Shown: positions 42,105-52,290 of the stretch, piece after piece
Numbering within the stretch: position 1 is the first letter of the stretch
Layout of the letters: every line of letters starts with the position of its first letter
NCBI GenBank assembly: GCA_963971285.1
Contig: OZ020258.1
Location: forward strand, 15,083,390-15,147,389
Source of the DNA: Astropecten irregularis
Taxonomy: Eukaryota > Echinodermata > Asteroidea > Paxillosida > Astropectinidae
Length of the DNA: 64,000 nucleotides
Direction: 5' to 3'
The notes under the pieces: model-generated
Seen by the model: only the letters and a program-made list of their open reading frames with translations
Told to the model about the DNA's origin: nothing
Database searches by the model: none
Position numbers and translations under genes: made by a program

Positions 42105-42257
42105 TTATTGTGGGCAAGTTGGATTCTCTCTATTTAAAGTTGCCAAAATGATGCTGTCTTCCCATTGATCATCAGGTGGTCTAAGATGCCATCCTCGAAT
42201 TTGAGCTACCTCTACCAGAACCACAGTGATTTTAGTCGTAGGAGAAAAACCAGCCAC
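42105..42257 (-). CDS. Last coding exon of an unidentified host gene
   Basis: Reverse strand. A pyrimidine-rich acceptor ending CATTAG precedes a frame of 50 codons ending in TAA at 42,105: VAGFSPTTKITVVLVEVAQI, then RGWHLRPPDDQWEDSIILAT and LNRENPTCPQ. A possible donor (GACAGGTAAGAAC, about 42,080) downstream would be in the 3' UTR. The phase is 0, matching the exon at 42,808-42,930. The protein is not recognised; it does not look like a transposon protein I know. Confidence 0.55.
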   Translation of the reverse strand: MAGFSPTTKITVVLVEVAQIRGWHLRPPDDQWEDSIILATLNRENPTCPQ

Positions 42258-42297
42258 CTAATGATCGAAAAGAAAAGAAAAAGAGAATCAGTATAAT

Positions 42298-42778
42298 ATG
42301 CAAATTAGGCTTGCCCTTCACCGACATGGATGAGCACTGTATACTCAGTGCTTGTGAGAGCACATGAGAAAAAAATCACATGCTTGCTCAGGTGGGATTC
42401 GAACCCACGACCTCCTGCTTACTAGTGTAGATGCCTTACCTGCTAGGCCACCGAGCTAGCTGGGGTCTGCAGGGTGAATCGAATCCAATATCGCGGCGGG
42501 TACCGCAGTAAATCATGAATATTAAATGATTTTTGGTCGGGAAATAGATAATATGCAAATTAGGCTTGCCCTTGACCGACGTGGATGAGCACTGTATACT
42601 CAGTGCTTGTGAGAGCACGTGAGAAAAAATCACATGCTTGCTCAGTAGGGATTCGAACCCACGACCTCCTGCTTACTAGTGCAGATGCCTTACCTGCTAG
42701 GCCACCGAGCTAGCTGGGGTCTGCAGGGTGAATCGAATCCAATATCGCGGCGGGTACCGCAGTAAATCATGAATATTG
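42298..42778 (-). mobile_element. Two tandem tRNA-derived SINEs in the intron
   Basis: Two head-to-tail copies, about 42,298-42,540 and 42,545-42,778. Each has the tRNA-like part with B box GGGTTCGAATCCCACC (first copy; one change in the second) and A-box region TGGCCTAGCAGGTAAGGCAT, plus a conserved stretch containing ATCGAATCCAATATCGCGGC and the tail with ATGCAAATTAGGCTTGCCC. The tRNA part looks like a tRNA-Arg with an enlarged anticodon loop, so it is not a functional tRNA. More copies are at 57,479-57,952. Confidence 0.82.
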
Positions 42779-42807
42779 ATGTTTTGTTTTTTTTCGGTGT
42801 AACTTAC

Positions 42808-42930
42808 CTTGAAAAAAGTGAAGCTGTTCACAAAACACTTGCTGTATAGGAACACAGGCCCCAAAAGCTTTGTACATGTACTTCCTGCAAGGTTCTTTAG
42901 TGTTGTCCATTCCTTCACATGGTGTATAAT
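42808..42930 (-). CDS. Internal exon of the same unidentified host gene
   Basis: Reverse-strand exon of exactly 41 codons, bounded by acceptor TTTCTTAGCAG and a consensus donor AAG/GTAAGT. It reads IIHHVKEWTTLKNLAGSTCT, then KLLGPVFLYSKCFVNSFTFF and K. Phase 0 at both ends, so it joins in frame to the exon at 42,105-42,257. The intron between (550 bp) holds two SINEs. Upstream exons are not found; the DIRS copy A2 at 43.25-48.73 kb may lie in the next intron. Confidence 0.58.
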
Positions 42931-43095
42931 CTGCTAAGAAACAATATGGCCGTAATAAAGAGCATGAGATTGCAAAAATGTAAACCTTTTAGCTGTCAAC
43001 ATTTAACCAGCACCCTTGAATCTTGTAAGGGCAGACCTAGACTTGGAGCCACGTCTTTCGAAGTCGCGGTGATTGTCTCTTCTGTTCACGCAACT

Positions 43096-43218
43096 CACGC
43101 ATGAATGCCACGTAAGCGTCCTCTTTTCTCGGCAGAACTCAGGGCGGAATGCCCAAACATCGAGAATAGTGGGGAGGAGGGGGGGGGACGCTCTACAGGT
43201 AAGTACTCGTTCGTAGAC
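43096..43218. repeat. Extra DIRS terminal sequence next to copy A2
   Basis: Contains GCATGAATGCCACGTAAGCG on + (part of the DIRS leader) and, inverted at about 43,191-43,218, a diverged copy of the terminal GTCTAC...TACCTGTAGAG sequence. With the + copy at 43,251 this gives terminal sequence in both orientations, as in the internal complementary region of DIRS elements. Exact assignment is unresolved. Confidence 0.45.
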
Positions 43219-43646
43219 CCCTACCACACTTCTGTGGGGGGGGGGGGGGAGTCTACTTGACTCGTCTTACCTGTAGAGCCACTACTTATGCATAGACTGG
43301 CACCGGCAAAAAGGCGGTGGGTATGCGAGAGGCTATTGTATACGGGAAAGGGGCACTGCCACCAGCGCAAAACCTGGCAAAGCCAGCGCACCCAAAGAGG
43401 GTAGGGCAGGTAAGCCGAAAAAAGGGCTCTATGCTTCAAAGGCCCATGAAGCCAAAGCCTCAGCAAAAAAAGAGCAGCCAAACGCGGGCCGGACAAGGAT
43501 CCCGCGGTGGGTAAAGTCAACGCCAGCCGCGCCAACCTTGCACGGCAGGGAAGAAATAAGGTTAATGACAAAAACCTGAGTAATGACATTGCAAAAGGAA
43601 GGCAAAATGTACAAATGAAGAACAGGAACAAAATGAGGGAACTCAC

Positions 43647-44108
43647 CTATTCTCGTGAGGTCCTTGGGGGAAGCGGGTCACTGGATGCAGATCTGGCAGC
43701 CGACTCCAGCACCGCTCTCCCTGTCCTGCCCTCTGCCTGGAGAACATCCTTCAAGTAACACTCCGTAAAGGTGTTCGGGGTCTTCCAGCATGCAGCCTGG
43801 ACGATATCACCTATAGAGATACCCTTAATAAAGGCCCACGAGGTGGAAGCCGCCCTGATATCATGCGCCCGGGCCGAGCCGGTTGCTCCTGCAGGCGGCG
43901 CATGCAAGGATGCGTTAATAGCCGAAACTAGCCAACGAGCGATCGTGTCGCGAGAAGCCGGCCCATACGGCGGGGTCGTTGAAATGAAAAGCTGGGAACA
44001 AGTCGTTCTGAGCGACTTGGTCCGGTTAATGTACCACTTAAGGGCCCTGACAGGGCACCATAATTTATCGTTTTGGACGGACGAGAAAGACTTGATGTCC
44101 GGAACCAA
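43647..44108 (-). pseudogene. DIRS copy A2 tyrosine recombinase, catalytic half
   Basis: Reverse strand. VPDIKSFSSVQNDKLWCPVR, ALKWYINRTKSLR, LFISTTPPYGPASRDTIARW, then the catalytic AHDIRAASTSWAF (HxxR box) and FTECYLKDV (nucleophile Tyr), matching the DIRS recombinase. Compared with typical DIRS recombinases, the stretch that should hold the first catalytic Arg (between the N-terminal half and VPDIKSF) seems to be missing, roughly 80-90 residues. The frame ends at a TGA followed by about 350 bp of 3' region. Confidence 0.82.
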
Positions 44109-44112
44109 GATA

Positions 44113-44606
44113 TCAGGAGGGGAGAAAGACTCCGACTGATTCTTTGTCCGACACTGAGGACCCGTCCGGGAAGCCTCTGTGGACAGCTGCTATGGCCGAC
44201 CGGTAGTTCTTAATCGTAGAGGACGCGAGGTCGCTCTCTCGAAAAGATACACTAGAAAATCCGCAACCTCCCCTACAGAAGTATTGGGGGGATGCAAAGA
44301 TCGGATTCGGCACCATTTGGAAAAATGACGTAATCTGCTGTCGTAGATCTTCCTGGTGGAGGCCCTGTGGCTACAGGCTGCAATGGCCGTAGCTCGCTGA
44401 GAAAGGCCAGCTGCGCGGAGGGATTGCTTGACAGCACCCAACACGTCAAGTAGAGATCCTGCGGAGCCGGGTGAAGAAAACCCGAGCTCGGCTGGAGCAG
44501 AATGTCCGCTCTCTGCGGAAGAATTAATGGCTGATGAACTTGAAGTTTGGTCAGCCTCGGAAACCAAGGCCGACAGGGCCAGAACGGCGCTATGAGGACT
44601 TTGCAA
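44113..44606 (-). pseudogene. DIRS copy A2 recombinase, N-terminal half
   Basis: Two frames. 44,190-44,606: Ser-rich linker, QSLRAAGLSQRATAIAACSH, STRKIYDSRLRHFSKWC, SVGEVADFLVYLFER. 44,113-44,316: ESDLASSTIKNYRSAIAAVH and DKESVGVFL. This is the core-binding domain of the phage-integrase type fold. A one-base shift near 44,240 separates the pieces, and another near 44,115 separates them from the catalytic half. Confidence 0.8.
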
Positions 44607-44625
44607 TCCTCCTGCTCTAGCTTGG

Positions 44626-45300
44626 TCACCACGCGAGGGATGAGAAGAGAACGGGGGGAAGGCTTAAGCCAGCAGCCCGTCCCACCGTATCGCCAGCGCG
44701 TCCGTCTGCCATGCTCGAGGATCGGGGGTCCTCGTGCAGTAGGTCGGCAGTTGGTGGTTGTCCTGTGATGCAAACAGATCGACATGAGGACAATCTATCA
44801 GTTGGAAGAGAGTCTGAGCAACCTGTGGATGCAGAGACCACTCCGTTGATCGGATCCATCCCCTCGAGAGGGCGTCGGCGGCGGACTTCTCCTCCCCCGG
44901 GACGTGAACCTGCCGAAAGAATCACACTGTGACGTAAGCACCACTGGAAGATGGTCCACGTGATCGCACACAGCTGGGCGGACCTTGTGCTTCCCTGTCG
45001 GTTGATATAGGCCACCACGGTCGTATTGTCGCAACGGATTAGAACAGATCGACCTGTCACGGAGGACTGAAAATGCTGGAGAGCGTTGGAAACTGCCGGC
45101 ATCTCGGGCACATTGATGTGACTTGAGCGATGATCGGGGCCCCACCGGCCCGCCACTTGGCGTGGGTGGAGGGTGGCCCCCCCAGCCAGAAAGTGACGCG
45201 TCTGTGGTGATGGTCAGAGATGGGTGGGGTCTGCGAAAGGCACGGCCCGCCATGATGTTTGAAACGTCCAGCCACCAACGAAGGTGCGGTAGCAAGCCAA
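44626..45300 (-). pseudogene. DIRS copy A2 RNase H
   Basis: Reverse strand: FVGGWTFQ-type strand, SHINVPEMPAVSNALQHFQS (Glu box), GRSVLIRCDNTTVVAYINRQ (Asp box) and, after a shift, the SAADALS end followed by CPHVDLFA-like residues. Acts on the RNA strand of the hybrid in these elements. In copy A1 bases equivalent to 44,903-45,255 are deleted, which removes this core. Confidence 0.78.
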
Positions 45301-46448
45301 GGTGTCACTGGCACGGAAAGACTTAAGCGATGAAGCTTTGGCCGGTAGAAGGAGAGCAGGTGTAACTGGATGGGGCCCCCGCATCCGCAACCTGCATAAA
45401 TTCACCACGTCTACTGGACTGGCCATAAGGTCCAGCAGTCTGAGCCAAGCGCCCGCTGGGGCCACTGAAACCGGAAGAAAAAGGGACAGGCATTGGTGGA
45501 GGTTCAGCATGCGGTCCCACGTAGGACGGGCCAGCCCAGCCCGAAGGTCGAGAGACGCTCCCAGGAAGTCTGGGGACTGGGAGGGACACGGGCGGGACTT
45601 CTCCACATTGACGATAAACCCGAGGTCCTCCGCGAGGCTCCAGGTAAGGTTGAGTGCCGCCACCTTGGCCTCGCGGGATTGTCCCACGATGAGCCAGTCG
45701 TCGAGGTACATGAATAACATCACGCCCTGTCTCCGCAGCGCAGCCCCGAGTGCCTTTACGACTCCGGTAAAGACTCTGGGCGAGGTGGAAAGGCCGAACG
45801 GGAGAGCCATGAACTCGTACATGATGTCCCGGTACTGGAAACGCAGGAACTTCCTGTGATCCTGTCTGATAGGAATGTGGAGGTATGCGTCCTTCAGATC
45901 TACGCTTGCTCCCCATGCTGGAGTCCGGATGGATTGGAGAATAATCTTCAGCGTATCCATACGGAAGCGACGAGGTCGAATAAATTCGAGGGGTTTCAGG
46001 TTTAGAATCGGACGCCATACCCCGACCTCCTTCTTGGGGACCAGGAAGAAGGTTGACATGAACCCGAACGCGGCTCCCCCTGGGGAAGCATGCGGATCGC
46101 CCGCTTCTCGAGAAGGGATGTTATTTCCGTCTCGAGAGAGCGGCGCTTTGAAGCATCGTGCGGCACTGGCGTGGGCCGAACGAGCATGTCCGAAGGGGGG
46201 GGGGGGGTGTTCGTGAACTCGAGCGCATAACCTCGGGAGATTGTGTCGAGCACCCACCTGTCGGACGTAACCTGAACCCAGGACCCTGCGAATACCCGGA
46301 GACGGCCTCCCACGGGTCCCATGGCGGGAGGCCTGCAGGAGACGAGCGAGTCACTTACGCCTGGCCCCGGTAAACCGGGCGCCTGGCCCCGGTAAACCGG
46401 GGGCCAAGCGTGAGATAACCACGGCCTGACTTCGGTTGCTGGCGCCAT
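45256..46448 (-). pseudogene. DIRS copy A2 reverse transcriptase
   Basis: N-terminal piece 46,002-46,448 (VGGRLRVFAGSWVQVTSDRW, SKRRSLETEITSLLEKRAIR) and, after a shift near 46,065, the main piece from about 46,060 down: FMSTFFLVPKK, SVDLKDAYLHIPIRQDHRKF, ALPFGLSTSPRVFTGVVKAL, MYLDDWLIVGQS, GFIVNVEKSRPCPSQSPDFL. All catalytic Asp residues are intact. The shift prevents a continuous protein. Confidence 0.85.
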
Positions 46449-46929
46449 GCGGTGGCAGACTGGGACTGCTTAGGGCGGGCTGAAGGCGAGGTGGTCGTAC
46501 GGCCACGAAAACTACCACGAGTAGACGCCCCGAGGGGGCAACGTCAGGGAATTACGAATGACGGCTTGCCCCTGCCTCGAGACGCCTTGGGTGCAGGGGG
46601 CTGGGGCCGCTTGAGATTGATTTTCTCGGTGGCCTTCAGTCTCTTAGCCTCAGCCTGCATGAGTTCTTCAAACTTTCCAGAGAGGTCGTTTCCCAGCAGG
46701 GGAAGGGCTTCGAGCTCTTACGAGCACTTTGGGATGGGAGCAACAGAGCATCCAGCACGTTGCCCCGACGGGCCGAGGTTGCAAGGGCAGACACGGGGGC
46801 GAATTGGCCAAGCACCGACTGGAGGCCATTATCAAGACAATGGAAGGCGGCCCTCAGCATGTCCGGAGGGACTGGCGACTCTTCTCCACAACCGGAGACC
46901 AAGTATTCCGTGAAGAGAAGTAAAAAGGA

Positions 46930-48448
46930 GGCCGCGGCCAGGCCATGACGGGAGGCGGTGTCCAACTTCTTCAGTGAGTCCTCCAGCGTATTGCGGGACT
47001 TGTCCGCGAAGGGCCGCTTCGCCGAGGGGTGCCCCCATCCGCTGTCAACTTGTCTTTCGTCGCATCGGAGAGAGACGGGGTGGCGAAGAATTTATCCAAG
47101 TCCGATTTGGGAAAACGGTAATAGCCACGTGACCGACTCGGGAAAGGCAACCACTTTTCAGAGGGGGACATAATCCCAGAGATCTTCCCAGCACACACCT
47201 GATCCAAGGGGATAAGTGGGAAAACCTTGTCACCAGAAACAGCAACACCCGTCTTTCGCTTAAAGGATTTATAATCCGACTGAGGGGATTCCTCCTCCGG
47301 CGGCAACTGAAGCACACGGATCATGTCCCGTTGTACAAGGTGCAGCTCCGTCTCGGCAATAGACAGCGGTTGTAGCTGGGCGTGCCCTCATCGTCAGCTT
47401 AGCCGTCCGAAGAACGGGAAGACTGTGGAGAGCCAGGATAATCCCGAGCGGCAGCAGGAGTAGGCTGGCCAGATGCGTGAGCCTGCGGTTGAATGACCTC
47501 CTCAGACACAAGAGACATCAAGGGATGAAGGCTCAGAGCTGGAGGGGACGCGGGCGCACGGCTGACAGTGTGCGGCAAGTCCCTTTGTCCTTGTGCCACC
47601 CAACCGTGGCCGACGATCATCGGGGTTTGAGCGGGGACCACAGGGTCGGGTTGCTGGGTGACCGGGCCCGTCTGGCGGGAGGCAGCAAGGGCTGATATCG
47701 AGGCCGAGATTGACTGGAAGGCCTGAAGAAACCACGTCCTCGCCCTTGCAGCGTTTGCCGCGGCGAGACCGGGAAGAAGAGTCGCCGGAACTCGGTGAAG
47801 AATCACTCGGGTGAAGGAACCCGATACGACCGAGGCCAACGGGCCGGGGTAGGCCCAGGTTGGGTCACCCGCACCGCCCACAGCCCGCCCGGCCAACGGC
47901 GCTCCGAGCCCCACGGGCTGAGCGTGCGTTGCACGGTCGGGGAGACCAGACAAAAGCCCGTCCCGGCAGCGCGTGGCGTCCGCCACCGTGCCGGGAGGGT
48001 GCACCGTGTCACTGTAGCCGTGGGGGTCAGTCGCCTTAGACTGCCCCGGGTCCATGGGTGCAGGGGGTGCAGGGCACACGGCCAAACCGCGTTTGCCCTG
48101 ACGACCGCCCTTCTTTGGTTTGGCTCTGGCAGAGGATGCTTGTTTTACGGTAACCTTTACAGAGCCGCACCTTACGTGTACCTTCTTCGTTCCGTAAGAG
48201 CTGACCACGGGCGGGGACAGGGAGAGGTCCCCGACCGGGCCGATGGAACTGCCCGCGCCTCCGACCGACTGAGGCTGACGGGCAGGGGACTGCCGCGTGG
48301 GTAACGGAGCGTACCCGGCGGAGTCCGTACACGAGAGCACAGATCGCACTGGGCAGTGGCTGTTCACCCCAGTATTTGCGGAACCGGCCCGATAGAGCCG
48401 CTTCATACCGCACAACACAACACAACACAACACAACACAAGAATACAC
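46930..48448 (-). pseudogene. DIRS copy A2 gag-like ORF1
   Basis: A long frame of about 350 codons (47,399-48,448) starts in the CACAA-repeat leader and runs through a Pro/Ala/Gly-rich region to PAAARDYPGSPQSSRSSDG and a stop. The C-terminal piece continues in another frame at 46,971-47,324 with MIRVLQLPPEEESPQSDYKS, VAVSGDKVFPLIPLDQV and SPSEKWLPFPSRSRGYYRFP. No zinc knuckle. The early MYSCVVLCCVV residues are the translated microsatellite, so the true start is probably the later Met after it. Confidence 0.62.
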
Positions 48449-48484
48449 AGAAGAAAACTACAAACTCTACACACGTTATCAAAA

Positions 48485-48727
48485 AATACCTTTATTAAGT
48501 AAGGAACTTCGCTTGCGTGAAAAACATGGAGAGGTCGAAAAACACGTCCTTCCGTCCTGACGCTAAGAGAAAAGAGGACGCTTACGTGGCATTCATGCTG
48601 CGGGGCACTGTGTGTAGGCCAATAGGGGGCGCTGTTGTATCTATTCTTAGCGTGAATACCTGACGGTCTAGGGAAATATGCATAAGTAGTGGCTCTACAG
48701 GTAAGACGAGTCACGAGTGAAGTAGAC
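48485..48727 (-). repeat. Terminal repeat of DIRS copy A2 (element 5' side)
   Basis: Complement reads GTCTACTTCACTCGTGACTC then ACTTATGCATATTTCCCTAG and GTCCTCTTTTCTCTTAGCGT, matching 1,825-2,000 of copy A1. It carries a small ACTCGTG insertion near the tip. Confidence 0.75.
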
Positions 48728-49071
48728 TTGGCAGTTTTACAGGTATTTTTCTTTGCGTGGGCAACTGGACATTTCAGCCATGTTAACCTATATACAAAAA
48801 ATTGAAAAGAAAATGAAAATTTAAGAATTCAGCTTTATTTTGGTGTATCGGTTGATTGCATCAGAAACTTGAGAGTATTTCTATATTTTGTTTTCAAATT
48901 TGCAACTTTGCGTGGTAGCCTATGGGAAATTATTTACTGGTCTGCACACCATTTTGTTTTGAGAAATAAGCTTGTTTGTTTTCATCAATTCTTTTCTAGC
49001 ACACATTGCGAGCATGCGCATTCCTCAATTTGACCAATATTCAGGACCAACTGCGAATTGACATTTTATTT
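48728..49071. other. No gene seen
   Basis: AT-rich DNA between DIRS copy A2 and the MITE. Confidence 0.4.
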
Positions 49072-49288
49072 GACATAAGCACAACGTCTGAAACCGCGCC
49101 GTGCTACTGCCATGCTAAATGACATAAGCACGGCAGACCCTGTCCAGCTTAAAGCTTCTGCCGTGCCGAATTCAACTTGCCGAGCCAAATTGGTTTCAGA
49201 CGTCTTGCTTATGCCGTGCCGAATACAAAAATCCAAGTTGATTTGTATTCGACACGGCATAAGCACGACGTCTGAACCGGGCCTTAGG
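49072..49288. mobile_element. Harbinger-like MITE, copy 2
   Basis: Several inverted blocks of CGGCATAAGCACGACGTCTG. The last, 49,188-49,283, is a near-perfect hairpin (GGTTTCAGACGTCTTGCTTA against TAAGCACGACGTCTGAACC). Ends GGGCCTTA. Related to 5,428-5,534. It may be a terminal part of the Harbinger element that follows, but no matching end was found near 62.7 kb. Confidence 0.6.
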
Positions 49289-49357
49289 TATGCATTATGA
49301 AGTCGGCAAGACCTTTAAAACGTGTAGTTATTGTTTTATTATTTCCTTCTTCTTCAG

Positions 49358-49459
49358 TCTCACCTCTCCATTCACAAGTGAGCCCAGCGGTGGCAACAGA
49401 AGGGAATATACCCAGCGATCATGGCAGTCATGCTCAGGCATCCACAAACATAGAAATAG
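49358..49459 (+). pseudogene. Harbinger Myb-like gene, upstream exon
   Basis: Acceptor TTCCTTCTTCTTCAG, then an open stretch (SPLHSQVSPAVATEGNIPSD, HGSHAQASTNIEI) and donor ATAG/GTAGGC. The left-over base joins in phase with the exon at 49,879. Ser/Ala-rich, no domain. Earlier exons with the start codon are not identified. Confidence 0.5.
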
Positions 49460-49878
49460 GTAGGCTATAGTAGTGTTTCAAACAATTCCAGTGCTTGTCC
49501 ATGTCATGATGCAATTGTGTATATCCCTTAAGGTTTAAAACCCTTAAAGAATTTGTGTTTTGGCCATCTCCTACGCTAGCTGAGGGAAAGGGATTCATCC
49601 CCCAGATATCTGCCTCAATTGTTTGGAATGTGGATTTAAACTCATACCTCATACAATCCTTGGAAATTCAAGGCCTTATATGTGACAGCTCACGTGCATT
49701 GAGCACGTTAGCAGAAATGTATGGGTTTTTTTGCTTTGGGAAAAATGGTGCTGCACCAGATTGGTGCACACAATTTTCATAAAATCGTATCAAAATCACT
49801 GGAAAAGATACATCTGATTTACTGTTTTGAGCGTATGAATGTGAATTTGCATCTTGTATGATTTCTCTCATTATATAG

Positions 49879-50150
49879 GATCCAGTACCAGACATGAATG
49901 GTATGAACAGCAACTTAAAGAGTCGAAATTTAAGAAGTCTGTTTGGAAGAAAGTTGCAAAAGAACTGTGTATACCTGCTGAAAAGTGCGAGGACAAAGTG
50001 AAAAGTTTGAAGAGGTCCTACAGGAACTATGTCCAGGGTTGCAAAAGGACAGGTAACTCAACGTGTCGCTTCAAATGGGCTGCAGAAATGCAGACCCTTA
50101 TGGGAAAGTATCCCACTGTAAGGCCAACATACGCATGTGACAGTGATCTA
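49879..50150 (+). pseudogene. Harbinger Myb/SANT-like DNA-binding protein, DNA-binding exon (interrupted by BEL-2)
   Basis: Begins after acceptor CTCTCATTATATAG. Residues FKKSVWKKVAKELCIPAEKC, EDKVKSLKRSYRNYVQGC and FKWAAEMQTLMGK form the helix-turn-helix of a Myb/SANT-like (MADF-related) domain. In PIF/Harbinger transposons such a protein works with the DDE transposase in nuclear import and end binding. The frame runs straight into the ATCTA target duplication of BEL-2 and continues on the far side at 57,170, so the retrotransposon lies inside this exon. Confidence 0.68.
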
Positions 50151-51005
50151 TGTAGGCCTTACCCTACAGATCGTCCATAAAGTTCCATATGAAGAAACAA
50201 AATTAAGGTGTCCTCAAACAATGCTCAGCGATCAGACTCACGATTGATTGTTCCAATAAAATAATTATATTAATCACACACAAAAAAAGCAATCACAGGG
50301 TGGCAGATAATACGGCAGTGTCTGTCTATTAAGTGGAGTGTCAGAGTGATTAGAAGTGGATGTGGATGTAGTCAAAAGTGGTTCGACTGGAATAAAAACA
50401 GAAAACAAGAAAAATTACATGCATATGTGTACTGTGAACTACATGTCTCTAACATGTCTAAATAACATAACATGTCCCAAATTTCCCTAAATGTCAATGT
50501 GCATGGTACCCATTAAACTTGGCCTTATACAAAATACAAAATACACAGGGTTTGCAAAACTGGCTTCACAAAGTATATCAAGTTAAACAGAAACTAAAAC
50601 TACATGTAAATAATGATGATAAACAGTGCCCCTGCCCAAACATGTACTAAACAACATGCCAGGTGGCATGGCCCTAAATGTAAAATTTATCACATGAAAT
50701 ATCTTTAGCTTAAAACAGTTTAAACTTAAAAGTTCTTCAAAAAAGCTTTACTTGAATGTTTAAATAAAATAATAACTCACTTTGCTGAGCTGTCCCAGAA
50801 ACATAAAGGGAAAAATTACGGAAAATTGTCTGCAGGAAAAATGTGGCGATGTGTGTCAAAAACGTGACAGAATGATAAGGTACATGTAACATGTATATGA
50901 AAGAAACTAGCGCCCTCTGGCTTGACAAAAATATACTAAACCAAGAAAACAGAATAGCGCCCTCTGGCTGGGTTTGCAAATAACAAACTGCTTCTGGATT
51001 CTACA
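50151..51005 (-). repeat. BEL-2 3' LTR
   Basis: On + it runs TGTAGGCCTTACCC...CTTCTGGATTCTACA. 855 bp, same length as the other LTR. Visible differences are single bases, for example TCTATTAAGTGG against TCTAGTAAGTGG. Confidence 0.93.
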
Positions 51006-51050
51006 TCCCGGCCCCTAATGCCATTGTCCGGGAGGTGGCATTACTCCATC

Positions 51051-51475
51051 TTAAACAGAAGACAGAAGAAAACAATGACAAAGTGTCCACGAAAGAACTG
51101 AAATGTTCCTTGGAGCTAGGCAACCATTACTGGGAACGCATCTCTTCGCCCTCAAGAGGCAAAGCTTGGCTACTGGCCTGTCGTAGACTCCTGACTGCGT
51201 CTTGACCTGAGCTGACCTGACGCTTCCCTCCTCGTCTGGATAGGTGTGTGTCACCAAACCGAGAGGCCAATGGCATCGTGGGGTGTTCTCGTACTTCACA
51301 AGTACAAGATCACCAACTTTGACGTTGCGTTGTGGGTTCAGCCATTTTTGTCGTTGTTGCAGGTCTGGAAGGTATTCCTTCAGCCAACGCTACCAGAATA
51401 CATAAGCCATGTACTGCACTTGACGCCATCGGTGCTTGTAGACGTCTTGCTTGACGAAATTCCCAGGAGGAAGCT
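51051..51475 (-). pseudogene. BEL-2 C-terminal DUF5641-like tail
   Basis: Reverse strand: [35 protein letters not shown], then CHWPLGLVTHTYPDEEGSVR, SAQVKTQSGVYDRPVAKLCL. Frames change near 51,400 and 51,300, with one TAG. It sits between integrase and 3' LTR as in BEL-1. Confidence 0.75.
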
Positions 51476-52272
51476 CAGGACCTGACCGAAGCAACAGCAA
51501 GTGGTTTGGGGTGAGTGGCAGCGGATCTCAAGATCGTCTGAGAGCTACTTTTGACAATGCCTTCAACGATGCAGAAGAGTGTGAGGAGCCTTTCGTCATC
51601 TAGTGGCTGCTGACTCAGTAGGCTACTGAGAACGGCACGCACAGTCCGTATTTGTCGTTCCCAAACGCCGCCGAAGTGGCTGGCTGCAGGCGGGTTGAAG
51701 ATCCATTGGATTTCCTTCTGACGAAGAAAATCTTCTACCTTGCTTTGGTTCCACTCTTGAATGGCTTGGCGTAGCTCTCGCATCCCACCTACCAGGTTGG
51801 TACCGTTGTCTGATCGGATTTCAAGTGGTTTGCCTCGGCGACTGATGAATCGCTGTAATGCATTTATGAATGAGCTGGTCTCCACACTGTGGCAAACTTC
51901 CAAGTGAATTGCCCTCGTCGAAAGGCAAGTAAAAAGGCACCCGTACCTCTTCAACTTGCTTCTGGCTCGTTTGACAAGAAATGGCCCGAAGTAGTCGACA
52001 CCGACCATACTGAATGGGGGAAGATCAGCAGTGACTCGGTCTGGCGGAAGGTCAGCCATCTGCTGCTTCATGGTAGGTGCTTTCCTCTTGCGACAAGGGA
52101 CACATGTGTGAAGGATGCCTTTGACGGCAGCACGTCCTCTGATGATCCAAAACTTCTGTCGGATCTCAGCAAGGGTACGCTCACTTCCTGAATGACCTGA
52201 TGTGGCGTGGTAGTGTCGAATGATCAATGTTGTCACAGCATGCTTCTTCGGAAGAATCCAAGGATGCTTCAT
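51475..52272 (-). pseudogene. BEL-2 integrase
   Basis: Open frame of 265 codons. Zinc-binding part with HYHATSGHSGSERTLAEIR and CVPCRKRKAP (HHCC). Catalytic core VGVDYFGPFLVKRARSKLKR, RSDNGTNLVGGMRELR and HFGGVWERQIRTVR supply the DDE triad. The end after SSLLSQQPLDDERLLTLF is shifted or deleted, lacking the usual ECIVNSRPLT block. Joined to the upstream domain through one in-frame TAG near 52,291. Confidence 0.88.
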
Positions 52273-52290
52273 GTCTTGGTCCAGACTGGC

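Larger units (their letters stand above)
43251..48727 (-). mobile_element. DIRS-type YR retrotransposon, copy A2 (collinear)
   Basis: Bounded by inverted terminal sequences (GTCTACTTGACTCGTCTTAC at 43,251; its complement ending at 48,727). All domains are on the reverse strand in the order gag-like ORF1, RT, RNase H, tyrosine recombinase, the DIRS order. It is GC-rich, unlike the AT-rich host DNA. Each domain is recognisable but frames are shifted several times. It is the reference copy for judging rearrangements in A1. Confidence 0.88.
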
